A DNA stretch of 64,000 bases from Sinorhizobium fredii (GCF_002944405.1 NZ_CP024310.1:558001-622000); one strand, 5' to 3'. Shown: positions 17,469-26,377, counted from the first letter of the stretch. Notes: generated by a model not told the origin, from the sequence alone. Made by a program: numbers and translations.

Positions 17469-18929
17469 TCACGCATGGGCGCGCAGCGTTGCCGCCGAGC
17501 CCTCTACGAAGAGCCTCGTCAAAGCCTTGACAAGGGCAAGGCGGAACGGAACACTCCCGGCGAGATCCGCATCGAACACATCCCGCATCGTCAGATAGGC
17601 GTCGACGATCTGCTCAGGCTCGACTATGTCGCGGACGAGTGCGGCAATCCGGGCGGCATGCGGGTCTCGGACGTCGATCTCCCGGCCATGTTCGTCGAGG
17701 CCACGCGCGTAGCGCATCCAGGCAGCGACGCCGAGCGCCAGGCGCTCGTAGCCGGCTCCGGCCTGCAGGCGGTCGCGGATGGTGCCGAGCAGCCGTTGCG
17801 GCAGTTTCTGCGAGCCGTCCATGGCGATCTGCCAGGTCCGGTGCCGGAGCCGTGGATTACGGAACCGCCGGAGGAGGTCGGCGCGATAGGCGGAGAGGTC
17901 GAATCCGGGGAGCGGCGGCAAGGTCGGCGTCGCTTCTTCGCGCATCAAGCCCTCGATGAGCACCTCCATCCCGGGAAGGGCCATGGCCTCGGCCACCGTT
18001 TCGGCGCCCGCCAGATAGCCGAGATAGGCAAGGGTCGAATGGCTGCCGTTGAGCAGCCGGAGCTTCATCATCTCGAACACGGCGACATCGTCGACGAAGA
18101 CGGCGCCCGCCTTCTCCCAAGCCGGACGGCCGAGCGGAAAGTCGTCCTCGATCACCCATTGCTGGAAGGGTTCGGTCATGATCGGCCAGGCGTCCTCGAG
18201 CCCCAGCGCCGTCGCGATGGCCTCCCGATCGCTGTCCGTGGTGGCCGGCACAATCCGGTCGACCATGGTGGAAGGGCAGGAGAGACGGCGCGCGAGAGCC
18301 GCAAGGACCGGATCGCGGAGTTCCGCAAAGCGTGTGACCACGCGTTTCAGCACATGGCCGTTGGACGGAAGGTTGTCGCAGCAAAGCAGGGTGAACGGAG
18401 CAATGCCGGCCGCCTCCCGTCTGGCAAGCGCCTCGACGATGAAGCCGATTGCGGAGCGTGGCCGCTGCGAATTTGCAAGATCGTGGACGACATCGGGGTG
18501 GGCTTCGTCCAGCGTCCCGGTCGCGGGGTTGTGGCAATAGCCCTTCTCGGTGATCGTCAGCGAAACGATCCGGGTGTCGGGACCGGCCATCCGGCGGAGA
18601 ACGGCTTCCGGATCCTCCGGTGCGCAGAGTAGCTCGACGACGCTGCCGACGACCTGCAGCCGCTCGCCTTCGCCGTCCTGTATCCTGAGCGTGTAAAGCC
18701 CGTCCTGAGGCTCAAGGGCGTCCCGCGTATCGGGGCTGCGGAGCGAGACGCCAGAGATGCCCCAGGAAGGATCCTCCGCCATGATGGCGTCGGTAAAGGC
18801 CGCCTGGTGCGCTCGGTGAAAGGCGCCGATGCCGAGATGGACGATGCCTACGGAAATATTTGCCGGATCGTAGCCCGGCTTCTTCACGGTTTCCGGCAGA
18901 CGGTCGAGCGTCATTCTTGAAAGCCGCAT
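17469..18929 (-). CDS. Mannitol dehydrogenase family protein (mannitol 2-dehydrogenase or fructuronate reductase)
   Basis: A 486-residue NAD-dependent polyol/hexuronate oxidoreductase. The Rossmann segment is VGIVHLGIGAFHRAHQAAF near residue 28; the catalytic region includes PSTMVDRIVPATT and later the family KLRLLNGSHSTLAYLGYL with the active-site lysine and Asn/His residues. GGAGGAAGG precedes the ATG at 18929. Fructuronate reductase (UxuB) and mannitol 2-dehydrogenase share these motifs, so the exact sugar is uncertain. A divergent FCD-type GntR regulator and a near-perfect palindrome in between suggest local control by a sugar acid or polyol. Confidence 0.88.
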   Translation of the reverse strand: MRLSRMTLDRLPETVKKPGYDPANISVGIVHLGIGAFHRAHQAAFTDAIMAEDPSWGISGVSLRSPDTRDALEPQDGLYTLRIQDGEGERLQVVGSVVELLCAPEDPEAVLRRMAGPDTRIVSLTITEKGYCHNPATGTLDEAHPDVVHDLANSQRPRSAIGFIVEALARREAAGIAPFTLLCCDNLPSNGHVLKRVVTRFAELRDPVLAALARRLSCPSTMVDRIVPATTDSDREAIATALGLEDAWPIMTEPFQQWVIEDDFPLGRPAWEKAGAVFVDDVAVFEMMKLRLLNGSHSTLAYLGYLAGAETVAEAMALPGMEVLIEGLMREEATPTLPPLPGFDLSAYRADLLRRFRNPRLRHRTWQIAMDGSQKLPQRLLGTIRDRLQAGAGYERLALGVAAWMRYARGLDEHGREIDVRDPHAARIAALVRDIVEPEQIVDAYLTMRDVFDADLAGSVPFRLALVKALTRLFVEGSAATLRAHA

Positions 18930-18965
18930 GGCCTTCCTCCCGCGTCGATTGGCAGTGCACGGAAA

Positions 18966-18985
18966 TTGATATACTAGTATTACAA
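18966..18985. promoter_or_regulatory. Palindromic operator candidate between dehydrogenase and GntR genes
   Basis: TTGATATACTAGTATTACAA matches its own complement at 16 of 20 positions, with a perfect 10-base core ATACTAGTAT at 18971-18980. It lies 37 bases upstream of the dehydrogenase start and about 75 bases upstream of the regulator start. Position and symmetry fit the binding site of the divergent GntR/FCD regulator. Confidence 0.6.
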
Positions 18986-19060
18986 ACACTGTCAAACACG
19001 GCGGCACGGGTCTTGCGGCATCAACCTTCAGATCGGACGAGCGGCATAAGGCTGCGCCGG

Positions 19061-19711
19061 GTGACGACGGCGGCTGCTATTTACCAGCAGCTCCATGCTG
19101 CAATCCTGTCGCTTGACTTGCCGCCGGGAATGCCGCTGCAGGAAAAGGTCCTTGCCGAGGAATTCGGCGTCAGCCGGACGCCGGTGCGCGAGGCGCTCCT
19201 GCGGCTTGCCGAAGCAGGCCTCGTCGAGATTTTCCCGCAATCAGGCACCTTCGTCTCGCGCATTCCGCTGTCGGCCATCCCCGAGGCGGTGATCATACGC
19301 AAATCCTTGGAGCGCACGACCGTCGAGCGTGCGGCGCAGGTCGCCGCTGCGGAGGATGTTGCACGCCTCGATGCGATTATTGCCCGCCAGCGGGCTCATG
19401 CAACGCTCAACGACGCTTCACTCTTCTACGCAGAGGACGAGGCTTTTCACGAGGCGATTTCCGCAATCGCCGGCTATCCCGGCATCTGGACTCTCATCAA
19501 AACGGTCAAGCTGCAGATCGATCGCGCCCGCCGGCTGACATTGCCTGTCCCTGGTCGCATGGCGACGGTCATGGAGGAACATACGGCAATCCGCGACGCG
19601 ATCGCGGCGCAGGACGTCAAAAGGGCCTGCGAGGCGATGATGCTTCACCTCGGCGCCGTTATTCCCGACGTCACGGCCCTTCGGCAGCACCATCCGGACT
19701 ATTTTGCATAG
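19061..19711 (+). CDS. GntR-family transcriptional regulator, FCD (FadR-type) subfamily
   Basis: A 216-residue regulator. Residues 5-70 form the winged helix (IYQQLHAAILSLDLPPG, GVSRTPVREALLRLAEAGLVEIFPQSGTFV). Residues 80-210 form the FCD ligand-binding bundle with the metal-binding pattern FHEAISAIAGYP and the later EEHTAIRDAIAAQD and HLG. The GTG at 19061 has AAGG ten bases upstream and a family-like N-terminus; a TTG at 19013 is an alternative. Divergent from the mannitol/fructuronate dehydrogenase, which it probably controls. Confidence 0.87.
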   Translation: MTTAAAIYQQLHAAILSLDLPPGMPLQEKVLAEEFGVSRTPVREALLRLAEAGLVEIFPQSGTFVSRIPLSAIPEAVIIRKSLERTTVERAAQVAAAEDVARLDAIIARQRAHATLNDASLFYAEDEAFHEAISAIAGYPGIWTLIKTVKLQIDRARRLTLPVPGRMATVMEEHTAIRDAIAAQDVKRACEAMMLHLGAVIPDVTALRQHHPDYFA

Positions 19712-20051
19712 GATCTTGAGGGCCCGGAGGACTGGCAGAGACGCACGGCGCCGTAATGCATGTCACCCAAAAGTGTGCAGCGTTTTTGGAGATGACGACA
19801 TGCACAAAAACAAGGACCTGAAGCGCGCCGCGTGAATGTGTTTGAACGCGACGCGCTTTACGGGTCATGCAAATGCCACAAAACTGGAGACCCTCGGAAC
19901 CGGATAGAGAACGATCTTCGCCGCCCGTTGGCCCAATACGCCGAGGGCTCCGTCGCGCCGATAAGGGTGCGCTCTCCCGGAGCGGGCATTTCCCCAAGGA
20001 CCCGAATGAGAAGGTTCGCCGCAACCAAAGCAGATCTGCGAGGTTTATGCG
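19712..20051. other. Intergenic stretch carrying a rhizobial repeat
   Basis: 340 bases between the GntR and glycosyltransferase genes. The left part contains an inverted repeat (19758-19803). The rest shows no convincing gene; it should contain the glycosyltransferase promoter. Confidence 0.5.
19758..19803. repeat. Sinorhizobium-type intergenic inverted repeat
   Basis: Outer arms GCATGTC and GACATGC and inner arms CCAAAA and TTTTGG face each other around AGTGTGCAGCG. I recognise this sequence, with the following ACAAAAACAAGGACCTGAAG, as a motif common between genes in Sinorhizobium; that rests on recall. Confidence 0.55.
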
Positions 20052-21116
20052 ATGCATTCCATCCAAGACCGTCTTCCAGTCTCCATCATCATCGCCAATT
20101 ACAACTATGCCCGTTTCCTGCGGCACGCGATCGAGAGCGCGCTCGGCCAAGACTACGGCGAGGTGGAGGTGATCGTCGTCGATGACGCGTCCACCGACAA
20201 TTCCGCCGAGGTCATCGCTTCTTACGGCCCCCGCATCAAGGCATGCTTGAGAGAGGCGAACGGCGGTCACGCCGCAGCGTTCAACACGGGCTTTGCGGCA
20301 AGTCGCGGGGCGATCGTTCTGTTCCTCGATGCGGACGACTATCTCTACCCGAACGCCGTCTCGGAAATCATCGGCCAATTTGATGGCGACGTGGTGCAAA
20401 TGCAGTTCCGCCTGCACATCGTCGACGAGCGGCAGCGCGTCCAGGACGTTTTTCCGCCGCCCGAAGTGCCCTTCGATTCCGGCGACGTCACCCCGCAACT
20501 CTTGCGCCGGGCCCGCTACCAGACCACGGTGACCAGCGGACTGGCCTTCACCCGGTCCGCGCTCGACAACATCATGCCGGTACCGGAACAGGAATTCCGC
20601 CAGGGTGCGGACGGCTACCTGGTCACGTTGGCACCCCTTCACGGCAAGGTCGGGTCGATCGATACCTGCCTTGGTGCCTACCGCATGCATGGAAGCAATC
20701 ATTCGGTCTTCGCCGAGAAGCTGGGCCAGAGGGCCCGGTGGCGCGTCCAGCACGACTTTCACCGCTTGCATGCTCTTTCGCACCAGGCCGAGGAGGTTGG
20801 CCTGGAAGTCCCGCCGGACGCCAATCTGCGCGATCCGACGCACATCGAGGAACGTCTGGCGTCGCTCTGCGTGGACCATCGGCGCCATCCGGTGGCGGAG
20901 GATTCGCGGCTTTCGCTTGCCGCGGCCGGTGCCGCCGCCAGCATGGAAATGAATGTCTCGCTCCGCCGCCGCGCCATGCTGGCGGCCTGGTTCCTGTCGG
21001 TCGGGCTCCTGCCGCGACGCATGGCACAGGCGGTGCTCTCCTGGAAGCTTGTCGCCTCTTCGAGGCCCGCTTTTCTCACCCGGTTGTCGAAAACCATTCG
21101 CTATGTGATGGGATAG
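20052..21116 (+). CDS. Family 2 glycosyltransferase
   Basis: A 354-residue inverting GT-A glycosyltransferase. The N-terminal catalytic domain has SIIIANYNYARFLRHAIESAL, VIVVDDASTDNSAEVI, and the metal/nucleotide-sugar DxD region LFLDADDYLYP near residue 96. The C-terminal third lacks transmembrane helices typical of processive enzymes, so it is probably a soluble or peripheral transferase adding a single sugar to a surface polymer or lipid. No polysaccharide genes are adjacent; acceptor unknown. Confidence 0.88.
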   Translation: MHSIQDRLPVSIIIANYNYARFLRHAIESALGQDYGEVEVIVVDDASTDNSAEVIASYGPRIKACLREANGGHAAAFNTGFAASRGAIVLFLDADDYLYPNAVSEIIGQFDGDVVQMQFRLHIVDERQRVQDVFPPPEVPFDSGDVTPQLLRRARYQTTVTSGLAFTRSALDNIMPVPEQEFRQGADGYLVTLAPLHGKVGSIDTCLGAYRMHGSNHSVFAEKLGQRARWRVQHDFHRLHALSHQAEEVGLEVPPDANLRDPTHIEERLASLCVDHRRHPVAEDSRLSLAAAGAAASMEMNVSLRRRAMLAAWFLSVGLLPRRMAQAVLSWKLVASSRPAFLTRLSKTIRYVMG

Positions 21117-21188
21117 TTCGGTCCCCAGCGCGGAGCGCAGGCTGGCTCTGCAACAAAAGCAGTAGCTAATACAACCCTCTCTTAATCG

Positions 21189-21211
21189 AGCGCAATGTGG
21201 TAGATTGCGCT
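21189..21211. promoter_or_regulatory. Perfect inverted repeat upstream of the sugar ABC unit
   Basis: AGCGCAAT, seven bases, ATTGCGCT. It lies 72 bases after the glycosyltransferase stop and about 140 bases before the binding-protein start. With no T-run after it, an operator is more likely than a terminator, though no regulator gene is adjacent. Confidence 0.45.
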
Positions 21212-21353
21212 GGGAGCAACGTCGGCTTGTGGAGAAGCCCGATGACGCCGGGCCTGCCCGAGCTCATGCACGTTGCATCAGCCTCTCCGCCAGCCGATCG
21301 GGCGGGACCTCCATGAGGAGGACTCGTCAAGAGCTCGGATTGGGAGGTGTTCA

Positions 21354-22613
21354 ATGGTGCGCAAATTCTGTCTGGCCTTCGCCGTCACGGCATCGGCACT
21401 CGCGATCAGCGCGTCAGCCTGGGCCGACATCACGATCCTCGTGCCTTCCGGCAGCGAGGGTGACGGCCTCAGAGCCGCAGCCGCCGACTACGCGAAAATG
21501 AAGAATACGAAGGTTGAGACGGTGCAGGCGCCCTATGCCAATGTGTTCGAACAGGGTGCCAATGCCGGGGCAACCAAGTCCGGCGTTTTCGACATCGTCC
21601 TGATGGACGATCCGTGGATCCCGTTCTTCGCCGAGAACGGCCATCTCGAAGATTTGACGTCCTATTTCAAGGGCGCCGGGGTGGAGGGGCCGGACAGTGA
21701 CTTCCTTTCGAAGTCGCTGGCGATCTGCCGCAATCCCTATAATTCAGGGCCCTATGTGTGCCTGCCTTATGTGGGCAACGCCCAGATGTTCTTCTATGAC
21801 GCCGCCAAATTCAAGGAAGCGGGCGTCGAAGCCCCGAAGACCTGGGACGATGTGCTGAAGGCTGCGAAGGCGCTGACCGAGCAGGGCGGCGGCCGCTATT
21901 TCGGCTATGTCTTCCGCGGCGGCCAGGGTAATCCCGTCGTTGCCGACTTCATGCCGATCTTCTGGTCCTACGGTGCCGACATGTTCAATGCGGATCGCAC
22001 CAAGGTGACGATCGACACGCCCGAGGGCGCCGCCGCCATGAAGATGTTCATGGCGCTGCGCGACGTCTCGCCGAAGGGCGTTGAGAGTTATAACGCCAAC
22101 GAGGTCGGCACGGCCCTTGCGGCCGGCACTGCCGCCTCGTCGATCAACTGGCCCAACTGGGTAGCGACCTTCGAGGACCCGAGCCAGTCGAAGATGGTCG
22201 GCAAGATCTCCTTTAGCCCGATCCCAGCCGGCACCAAACCGGGCAGCTCGGAGATCGGCCACTGGACGATGGGCATCATGGCGGCGTCCAAGAACAAGCA
22301 GGAGGCCTTCGACTTCATGATGTGGGCGACCACGGCCGAGCAGATCAAGATCTCCGCCGAACGCGGCAATCCGCCGGTTCGCACCTCGGTCTTCACCGAT
22401 CCGGAACTCACCAAGCAGGAGAAGTTCCGCCATTACCCGGTGCTGATGGAGGCGATCCAGGCCTCGACGCCGCGGCCGCGCCACCCGAAATGGCCGGAGA
22501 TCGAGAATGCCTTCGGCATCGAGCTTTCGAAGGCCGTCGCCGGCACGATCACGCCGGAGGAGGCGCTGAAGAACTCGCAGGCGGCGGTCGAGCAGATCAC
22601 CGGCCTCAAATAG
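21354..22613 (+). CDS. Extracellular sugar-binding protein, family 1 (UgpB/MalE-like)
   Basis: A 419-residue periplasmic binding protein. The signal peptide MVRKFCLAFAVTASALAISA ends near AWA. Mature landmarks are VPSGSEGDGLRAAAADYAK, FDIVLMDDPWIPFFAENGHLEDLTSYF, and AAAMKMFMALRDVSPKGVESYNANEVGTALAAGTAA, typical of carbohydrate-uptake type 1 transporters. GGGAGGTG precedes the ATG at 21354. First gene of a seven-gene plus-strand unit with MalF/MalG-type permeases and a UgpC/MsmX-type ATPase. Substrate not evident; the HAD phosphatase at the end of the unit hints at a sugar phosphate. Confidence 0.92.
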   Translation: MVRKFCLAFAVTASALAISASAWADITILVPSGSEGDGLRAAAADYAKMKNTKVETVQAPYANVFEQGANAGATKSGVFDIVLMDDPWIPFFAENGHLEDLTSYFKGAGVEGPDSDFLSKSLAICRNPYNSGPYVCLPYVGNAQMFFYDAAKFKEAGVEAPKTWDDVLKAAKALTEQGGGRYFGYVFRGGQGNPVVADFMPIFWSYGADMFNADRTKVTIDTPEGAAAMKMFMALRDVSPKGVESYNANEVGTALAAGTAASSINWPNWVATFEDPSQSKMVGKISFSPIPAGTKPGSSEIGHWTMGIMAASKNKQEAFDFMMWATTAEQIKISAERGNPPVRTSVFTDPELTKQEKFRHYPVLMEAIQASTPRPRHPKWPEIENAFGIELSKAVAGTITPEEALKNSQAAVEQITGLK

Positions 22614-22728
22614 GTGGTTTGCCTGCATCGAGCGGGGCCTCGCGCCGGTCCCGCTCTCGCGGCCGCAAAAAGAACCGCTGCGGCGGCCGGTGTCGAGGTA
22701 TGCAGGGAGAAGGTCTGCGGAGGGACCG

Positions 22729-23643
22729 ATGTTGCAAACCGGCAAAAGCGCGTCGGTTCGACGGAGAGGGCCGCTGGAGCAATGGACGGAGCGCCATCTG
22801 CGCTACCTGATGCTCGCGCCGACGGTGCTCATCCTGCTGGCCCTGACGATCTTTCCGAGCGTCTACATGTTCTATGCGGCGGTCCACCGGATCAGCCCCA
22901 ATCCCGACCTCCCCTGGGAATTCGTCGGCATCGGCAATTTCGCGCGGCTCATTTCCGATCCGCAGTTTCACGTGGCGCTCCGCAACACCGCAGTGTTCAC
23001 CATTGTTGCCGTGACGCTCGAATTCCTTCTCGGCCTCGGGCTCGCTCTCCTTCTCGATAGATTCATCCGCCGGCTCAGCTTCTTGAAAACGGTGCTGATG
23101 ATCCCGATGATGCTGCCGCCGATCGCGGTCGCGATCACCTGGAAGCTCATCTACGAGCCGCAGTTCGGCGTTCTGAACGAGGTCATGTTCCTGCTCGGCC
23201 TGCCCGTTCAGGCCTGGGCCGGCGACGTAAACCTCGCCATGTTCTCGATCATCGTCGCGGATGTCTGGCAATGGACGCCGTTCATCTTTCTTCTGATGCT
23301 GGCGGGGCTCGCAAGCCTGCCGGTTGAACCCTATGAGGCGGCCGCGCTCGACGGCGCCTCGTCCTGGCGGCAGTTCTGGGATCTGACGTTGCCGTTCCTC
23401 AAGCCGGTCATCGCCATTGCGCTGCTCCTGCGCGTCATGGATGCGCTGCGCCTTTTCGACCTCGTCTTCATCCTGACGGGGGGCGGCCCGGCAGACCGCA
23501 CCAAGGTCCTGAGTCTCTACATCTACCAGGTCGCCTACCGCTTCGCCGACCCCGGCTACGCGGCGGCGATGTCGCTCTTCGTGCTGTTCGTCACTATCGT
23601 GCTCAGCACCTGGTTCATGAAGCGCATGCGGCTGGCGGAGTGA
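22729..23643 (+). CDS. Sugar ABC transporter permease (MalF type)
   Basis: A 304-residue inner-membrane permease with six predicted helices. The hydrophobic start LRYLMLAPTVLILLALTIFP is followed by NTAVFTIVAVTLEFLLGLGLALLLD and the ATPase-docking EAA loop PYEAAALDGASSWRQFWDLTLPFL near residue 205. The ATG at 22729 follows GGAGGGACC. Partner of the next permease; 115 bases separate it from the binding-protein gene. Confidence 0.93.
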   Translation: MLQTGKSASVRRRGPLEQWTERHLRYLMLAPTVLILLALTIFPSVYMFYAAVHRISPNPDLPWEFVGIGNFARLISDPQFHVALRNTAVFTIVAVTLEFLLGLGLALLLDRFIRRLSFLKTVLMIPMMLPPIAVAITWKLIYEPQFGVLNEVMFLLGLPVQAWAGDVNLAMFSIIVADVWQWTPFIFLLMLAGLASLPVEPYEAAALDGASSWRQFWDLTLPFLKPVIAIALLLRVMDALRLFDLVFILTGGGPADRTKVLSLYIYQVAYRFADPGYAAAMSLFVLFVTIVLSTWFMKRMRLAE

Positions 23644-23647
23644 GAGG

Positions 23648-24508
23648 ATGGCGACGATCAGAACACGCAGCCGCACCCGGGAGATGCTTCTTCGCCTGTC
23701 GGCCTATCTGGCGATTCTCGTCGCGCTAATCCTGACGCTGTTTCCGGTCTACTGGATCGCAGCGAACTCCTTCAAGTTCGACATCGACATCTTCGCCGTG
23801 CCGCCGGAATGGGTGCCGCGCAACCCGACCCTGAAGCACTATGACGAAGCTTTCGTCCAACGCCCCTTCCTGCGCTATGCCCTGAACAGCTTCCTCGTCG
23901 CGATAGGCACGACCGTGATTTCGGTGACCTTTGGCACCATGGCCGGCTATGCGCTGGCGCGGTTCAGCTATCCCTGGCAGTGGCGCAAGCAGATTTCCTT
24001 CTGGATACTTTCGACGCGCATGATGCCGCCGATCGTCAGCATCATTCCGCTCTACCTGTTCTTCAACTATTTCGACATGCTCAACACCAAGTCGGCACTC
24101 GTCATCGCCTATACCGCCTTCAACCTGCCGTTTGCGACCTGGATGATGAAGAGCTATTTCCAGGATCTTCCGGTCGAGCTGGAGGAAGCGGCGATCGTCG
24201 ACGGCGACACGCGCTGGGGCGCCTTCCTGCATGTCGCCCTGCCGCTCGCCCGGCCCGGACTTGCGGCGACTGCTATCTTCTGCCTGATCATCTCGTGGAA
24301 CGAGTTCCTGCTGTCACTCGTCATCACGCTGACAGAGCAATCACAGACGCTGCCGATCGGCATTGCCGGCCGGGTGACGCAGTACAGCACCTATTGGGGC
24401 GAGATCAGCGCCGCGGGCTTCATGGCCTGCGTACCGATCGTCATCTTCGCCTTCGTCGTCCAGAAGCACCTCGTCCGGGGACTTTCCCTCGGCGCCGTCA
24501 AGGGTTGA
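23648..24508 (+). CDS. Sugar ABC transporter permease (MalG type)
   Basis: A 286-residue permease beginning four bases after the preceding one. It shows AYLAILVALILTLFPVYWIAANSFK at the N-terminus, NSFLVAIGTTVISVTFGTMAGYALARF, and the EAA loop LPVELEEAAIVDGDTRWGAFLHVALPLARPG near residue 180. The MalG-like feature is the large first periplasmic loop with VPRNPTLKHYDEAF. Confidence 0.93.
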   Translation: MATIRTRSRTREMLLRLSAYLAILVALILTLFPVYWIAANSFKFDIDIFAVPPEWVPRNPTLKHYDEAFVQRPFLRYALNSFLVAIGTTVISVTFGTMAGYALARFSYPWQWRKQISFWILSTRMMPPIVSIIPLYLFFNYFDMLNTKSALVIAYTAFNLPFATWMMKSYFQDLPVELEEAAIVDGDTRWGAFLHVALPLARPGLAATAIFCLIISWNEFLLSLVITLTEQSQTLPIGIAGRVTQYSTYWGEISAAGFMACVPIVIFAFVVQKHLVRGLSLGAVKG

Positions 24509-24513
24509 GACCT

Positions 24514-25575
24514 GTGGCCTCCGTCCGGTTCGACAATGTCACAAAGAAGTTCGGCGAGTTCGTCGCCGTCCACGATTTCAACCTCGAGATCCGCGACAAG
24601 GAATTTCTCGTGCTGCTCGGACCCTCGGGCTGCGGCAAGACGACGACGATGCGGATGGTCGCGGGCCTCGAGGAGGCGACAACCGGGGATATCTACATCA
24701 ACTCGGACCGGATCAACGACGTGCTGCCGAAATATCGCGACGTCGCGATGGTCTTCCAGTCCTATGCGCTCTATCCTCATCTCTCCGTCGAGGACAATAT
24801 CGGCTATCCGTTGAAGATCCGCAAAGTGCCGCCGGAGGAATATAAGCGCCGCATCGGCGAGGTGGCGCGGCGGGTCGAGCTCGATACGATGCTCAAGCGA
24901 CTGCCCAAGGAGCTATCGGGCGGCCAGCGCCAGCGCGTGGCGCTCGCCCGCGCCATCGTGCGCACGCCGCGCGTCTTCCTCATGGACGAGCCGCTGTCGA
25001 ACCTCGATGCGAAGCTCCGCACCCAGATGCGCGCCGAGCTGAAACACCTGCAGCACGAGCTGCAGGTGACGACGATCTACGTGACCCACGACCAGATCGA
25101 GGCGATGACGCTCGCCCAACGCGTCGCGGTGATGAACCGCGGCGTCATCGAGCAGCTCGGAACGCCGCGGGACATCTATAACGACCCGCGCACGCTCTTC
25201 GTCGCCGGCTTCATCGGCTCGCCGGCGATGAACCTCATCTCCGGCGAGGTGAAGGACGGCGTGTTTGCCAGTGCGGGTCTCCGGGTAGGGGGTGCTGGAA
25301 ACGTCAGCATTCCGCGCGCCGTGCTCGGGGTGCGTCCGGAGGATGTCCATGTGGTGAACCCGGAAGACCCTGGTGCAAACCTGGTAGCGCCGATCTATTC
25401 GGTGGAACTCACCGGCGAAAACACGCTTGTCAGCCTGCAACTCGGCGGCCGGCTCATGACCGTGCGCGCCGACAAAAACTTCGCCGGCCAGATCGACCAG
25501 CGGGTCGGCGCCAGGATCGAGACGGACCGGATGTTCCTGTTCGATGCGGAGACGGAGCGACGTGTCGATTTCTAG
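24514..25575 (+). CDS. Sugar ABC transporter ATP-binding protein (UgpC/MsmX type)
   Basis: A 353-residue ATPase for the MalF/MalG permeases. Walker A is GPSGCGKTT, signature LSGGQRQRVALARAI, Walker B VFLMDEPLSNLDAKLR, H-loop TIYVTHDQ. The C-terminal ~110 residues form the TOBE/OB regulatory domain (VLGVRPEDVHVV). The start is GTG at 24514, which puts FDNVTKKFGEF at the usual position and follows the permease stop by five bases; a much longer frame upstream is only the shadow of the permease gene. The end overlaps the next gene. Confidence 0.92.
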   Translation: MASVRFDNVTKKFGEFVAVHDFNLEIRDKEFLVLLGPSGCGKTTTMRMVAGLEEATTGDIYINSDRINDVLPKYRDVAMVFQSYALYPHLSVEDNIGYPLKIRKVPPEEYKRRIGEVARRVELDTMLKRLPKELSGGQRQRVALARAIVRTPRVFLMDEPLSNLDAKLRTQMRAELKHLQHELQVTTIYVTHDQIEAMTLAQRVAVMNRGVIEQLGTPRDIYNDPRTLFVAGFIGSPAMNLISGEVKDGVFASAGLRVGGAGNVSIPRAVLGVRPEDVHVVNPEDPGANLVAPIYSVELTGENTLVSLQLGGRLMTVRADKNFAGQIDQRVGARIETDRMFLFDAETERRVDF

Positions 25576-26377
25576 ACTCATAGGACATTGTAAGGGAGGT
25601 GCCGCGATACGTCGCCTTCGCCTTGCGGGAACCGCGGCAATCGCTCTCCTCACGGCATCCGCAGCGCTCGCGACCGGGGCCGGGCCTATCGCCGGCAATC
25701 CGCTCATCGCGGTTTCGGCTGGTCCCTTCGTCTTCGGCCGCGACGACGGCCCTGACAACGAACGCCCGCGGCGCGTGGTGCAGGGACGGCCATTCGCGAT
25801 CAACCGCACCGAGATCACCAACCGGCAATATGAAGCCTTCGTGGCGGCGAGCGGCCACCGTCGCGCCTTTTATGCCGATCACCCGCTCCTGGGACTTCCC
25901 GATCGGCCGGTCGTCGGCGTCAGCTGGGGCGATGCGATTGCCTTCTGCCGCCACTACGGCCTCGCTCTGCCGTCGGAGCAACAATATGAGAGAGCGGCGC
26001 GGGGCGTGGAAGGTGATGCCTTTCCCTGGCAGGAGGGGCCTCGCGACGAGGCGCGGGCCAATGTCGGTGCCGATGTCTGCTGCTCCGGTGATGAAAGGGA
26101 TGGCTATCCGATGACGGCGCCGGCAGAGTCCTTCGCCGCGGGCGCCAGCCGGGAAGGCGTGCTCAACCTCGTCGGCAATGTCTGGGAATGGACGAGCGAC
26201 GTTTATGCGCCTTACGTAGGCGTATCGACTACCGCCGAGGGTCGCCATCGCGTGCTTCGTGGCGGATCCTGGAACAGCGACGCACGCCACCTGACAACCA
26301 CTTACCGGCTCGCCTATGATCCCGACTTCCGTTTCGCAGCTAATGGCGGCTTCCGATGCGTCCGCTCCTCGCCCTGA
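25562..26377 (+). CDS. Exported formylglycine-generating-enzyme-like protein lacking the catalytic cysteines
   Basis: About 271 residues of SUMF1/FGE-sulfatase fold: PFVFGRDDGPDNERPRRVV, INRTEITNRQYEAFV, GVSWGDAIAFCRHYG, LPSEQQYERAARG, NLVGNVWEWTSD, and the closing RGGSWNSDARHLTTTYR...GGFRC. True formylglycine-generating enzymes have two copper-binding cysteines in the last segment; here those positions hold other residues, so oxidase activity is doubtful. A signal peptide is formed by RRLRLAGTAAIALLTASA. Start is unclear: GTG 25562 (used here) or ATG 25544 overlap the ATPase gene, while an ideal AAGGGAGG lies seven bases before an ATA codon at 25607 that would begin the signal peptide exactly. 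The gene overlaps its neighbours on both sides. Confidence 0.8.
   Translation: MSISRLIGHCKGGAAIRRLRLAGTAAIALLTASAALATGAGPIAGNPLIAVSAGPFVFGRDDGPDNERPRRVVQGRPFAINRTEITNRQYEAFVAASGHRRAFYADHPLLGLPDRPVVGVSWGDAIAFCRHYGLALPSEQQYERAARGVEGDAFPWQEGPRDEARANVGADVCCSGDERDGYPMTAPAESFAAGASREGVLNLVGNVWEWTSDVYAPYVGVSTTAEGRHRVLRGGSWNSDARHLTTTYRLAYDPDFRFAANGGFRCVRSSP

Noticed and set aside
23980-24513. N-terminal extension of the UgpC-type ATPase frame
   Set aside because: The extension overlaps the MalG-type permease in another frame; the GTG at 24514 gives the family start.
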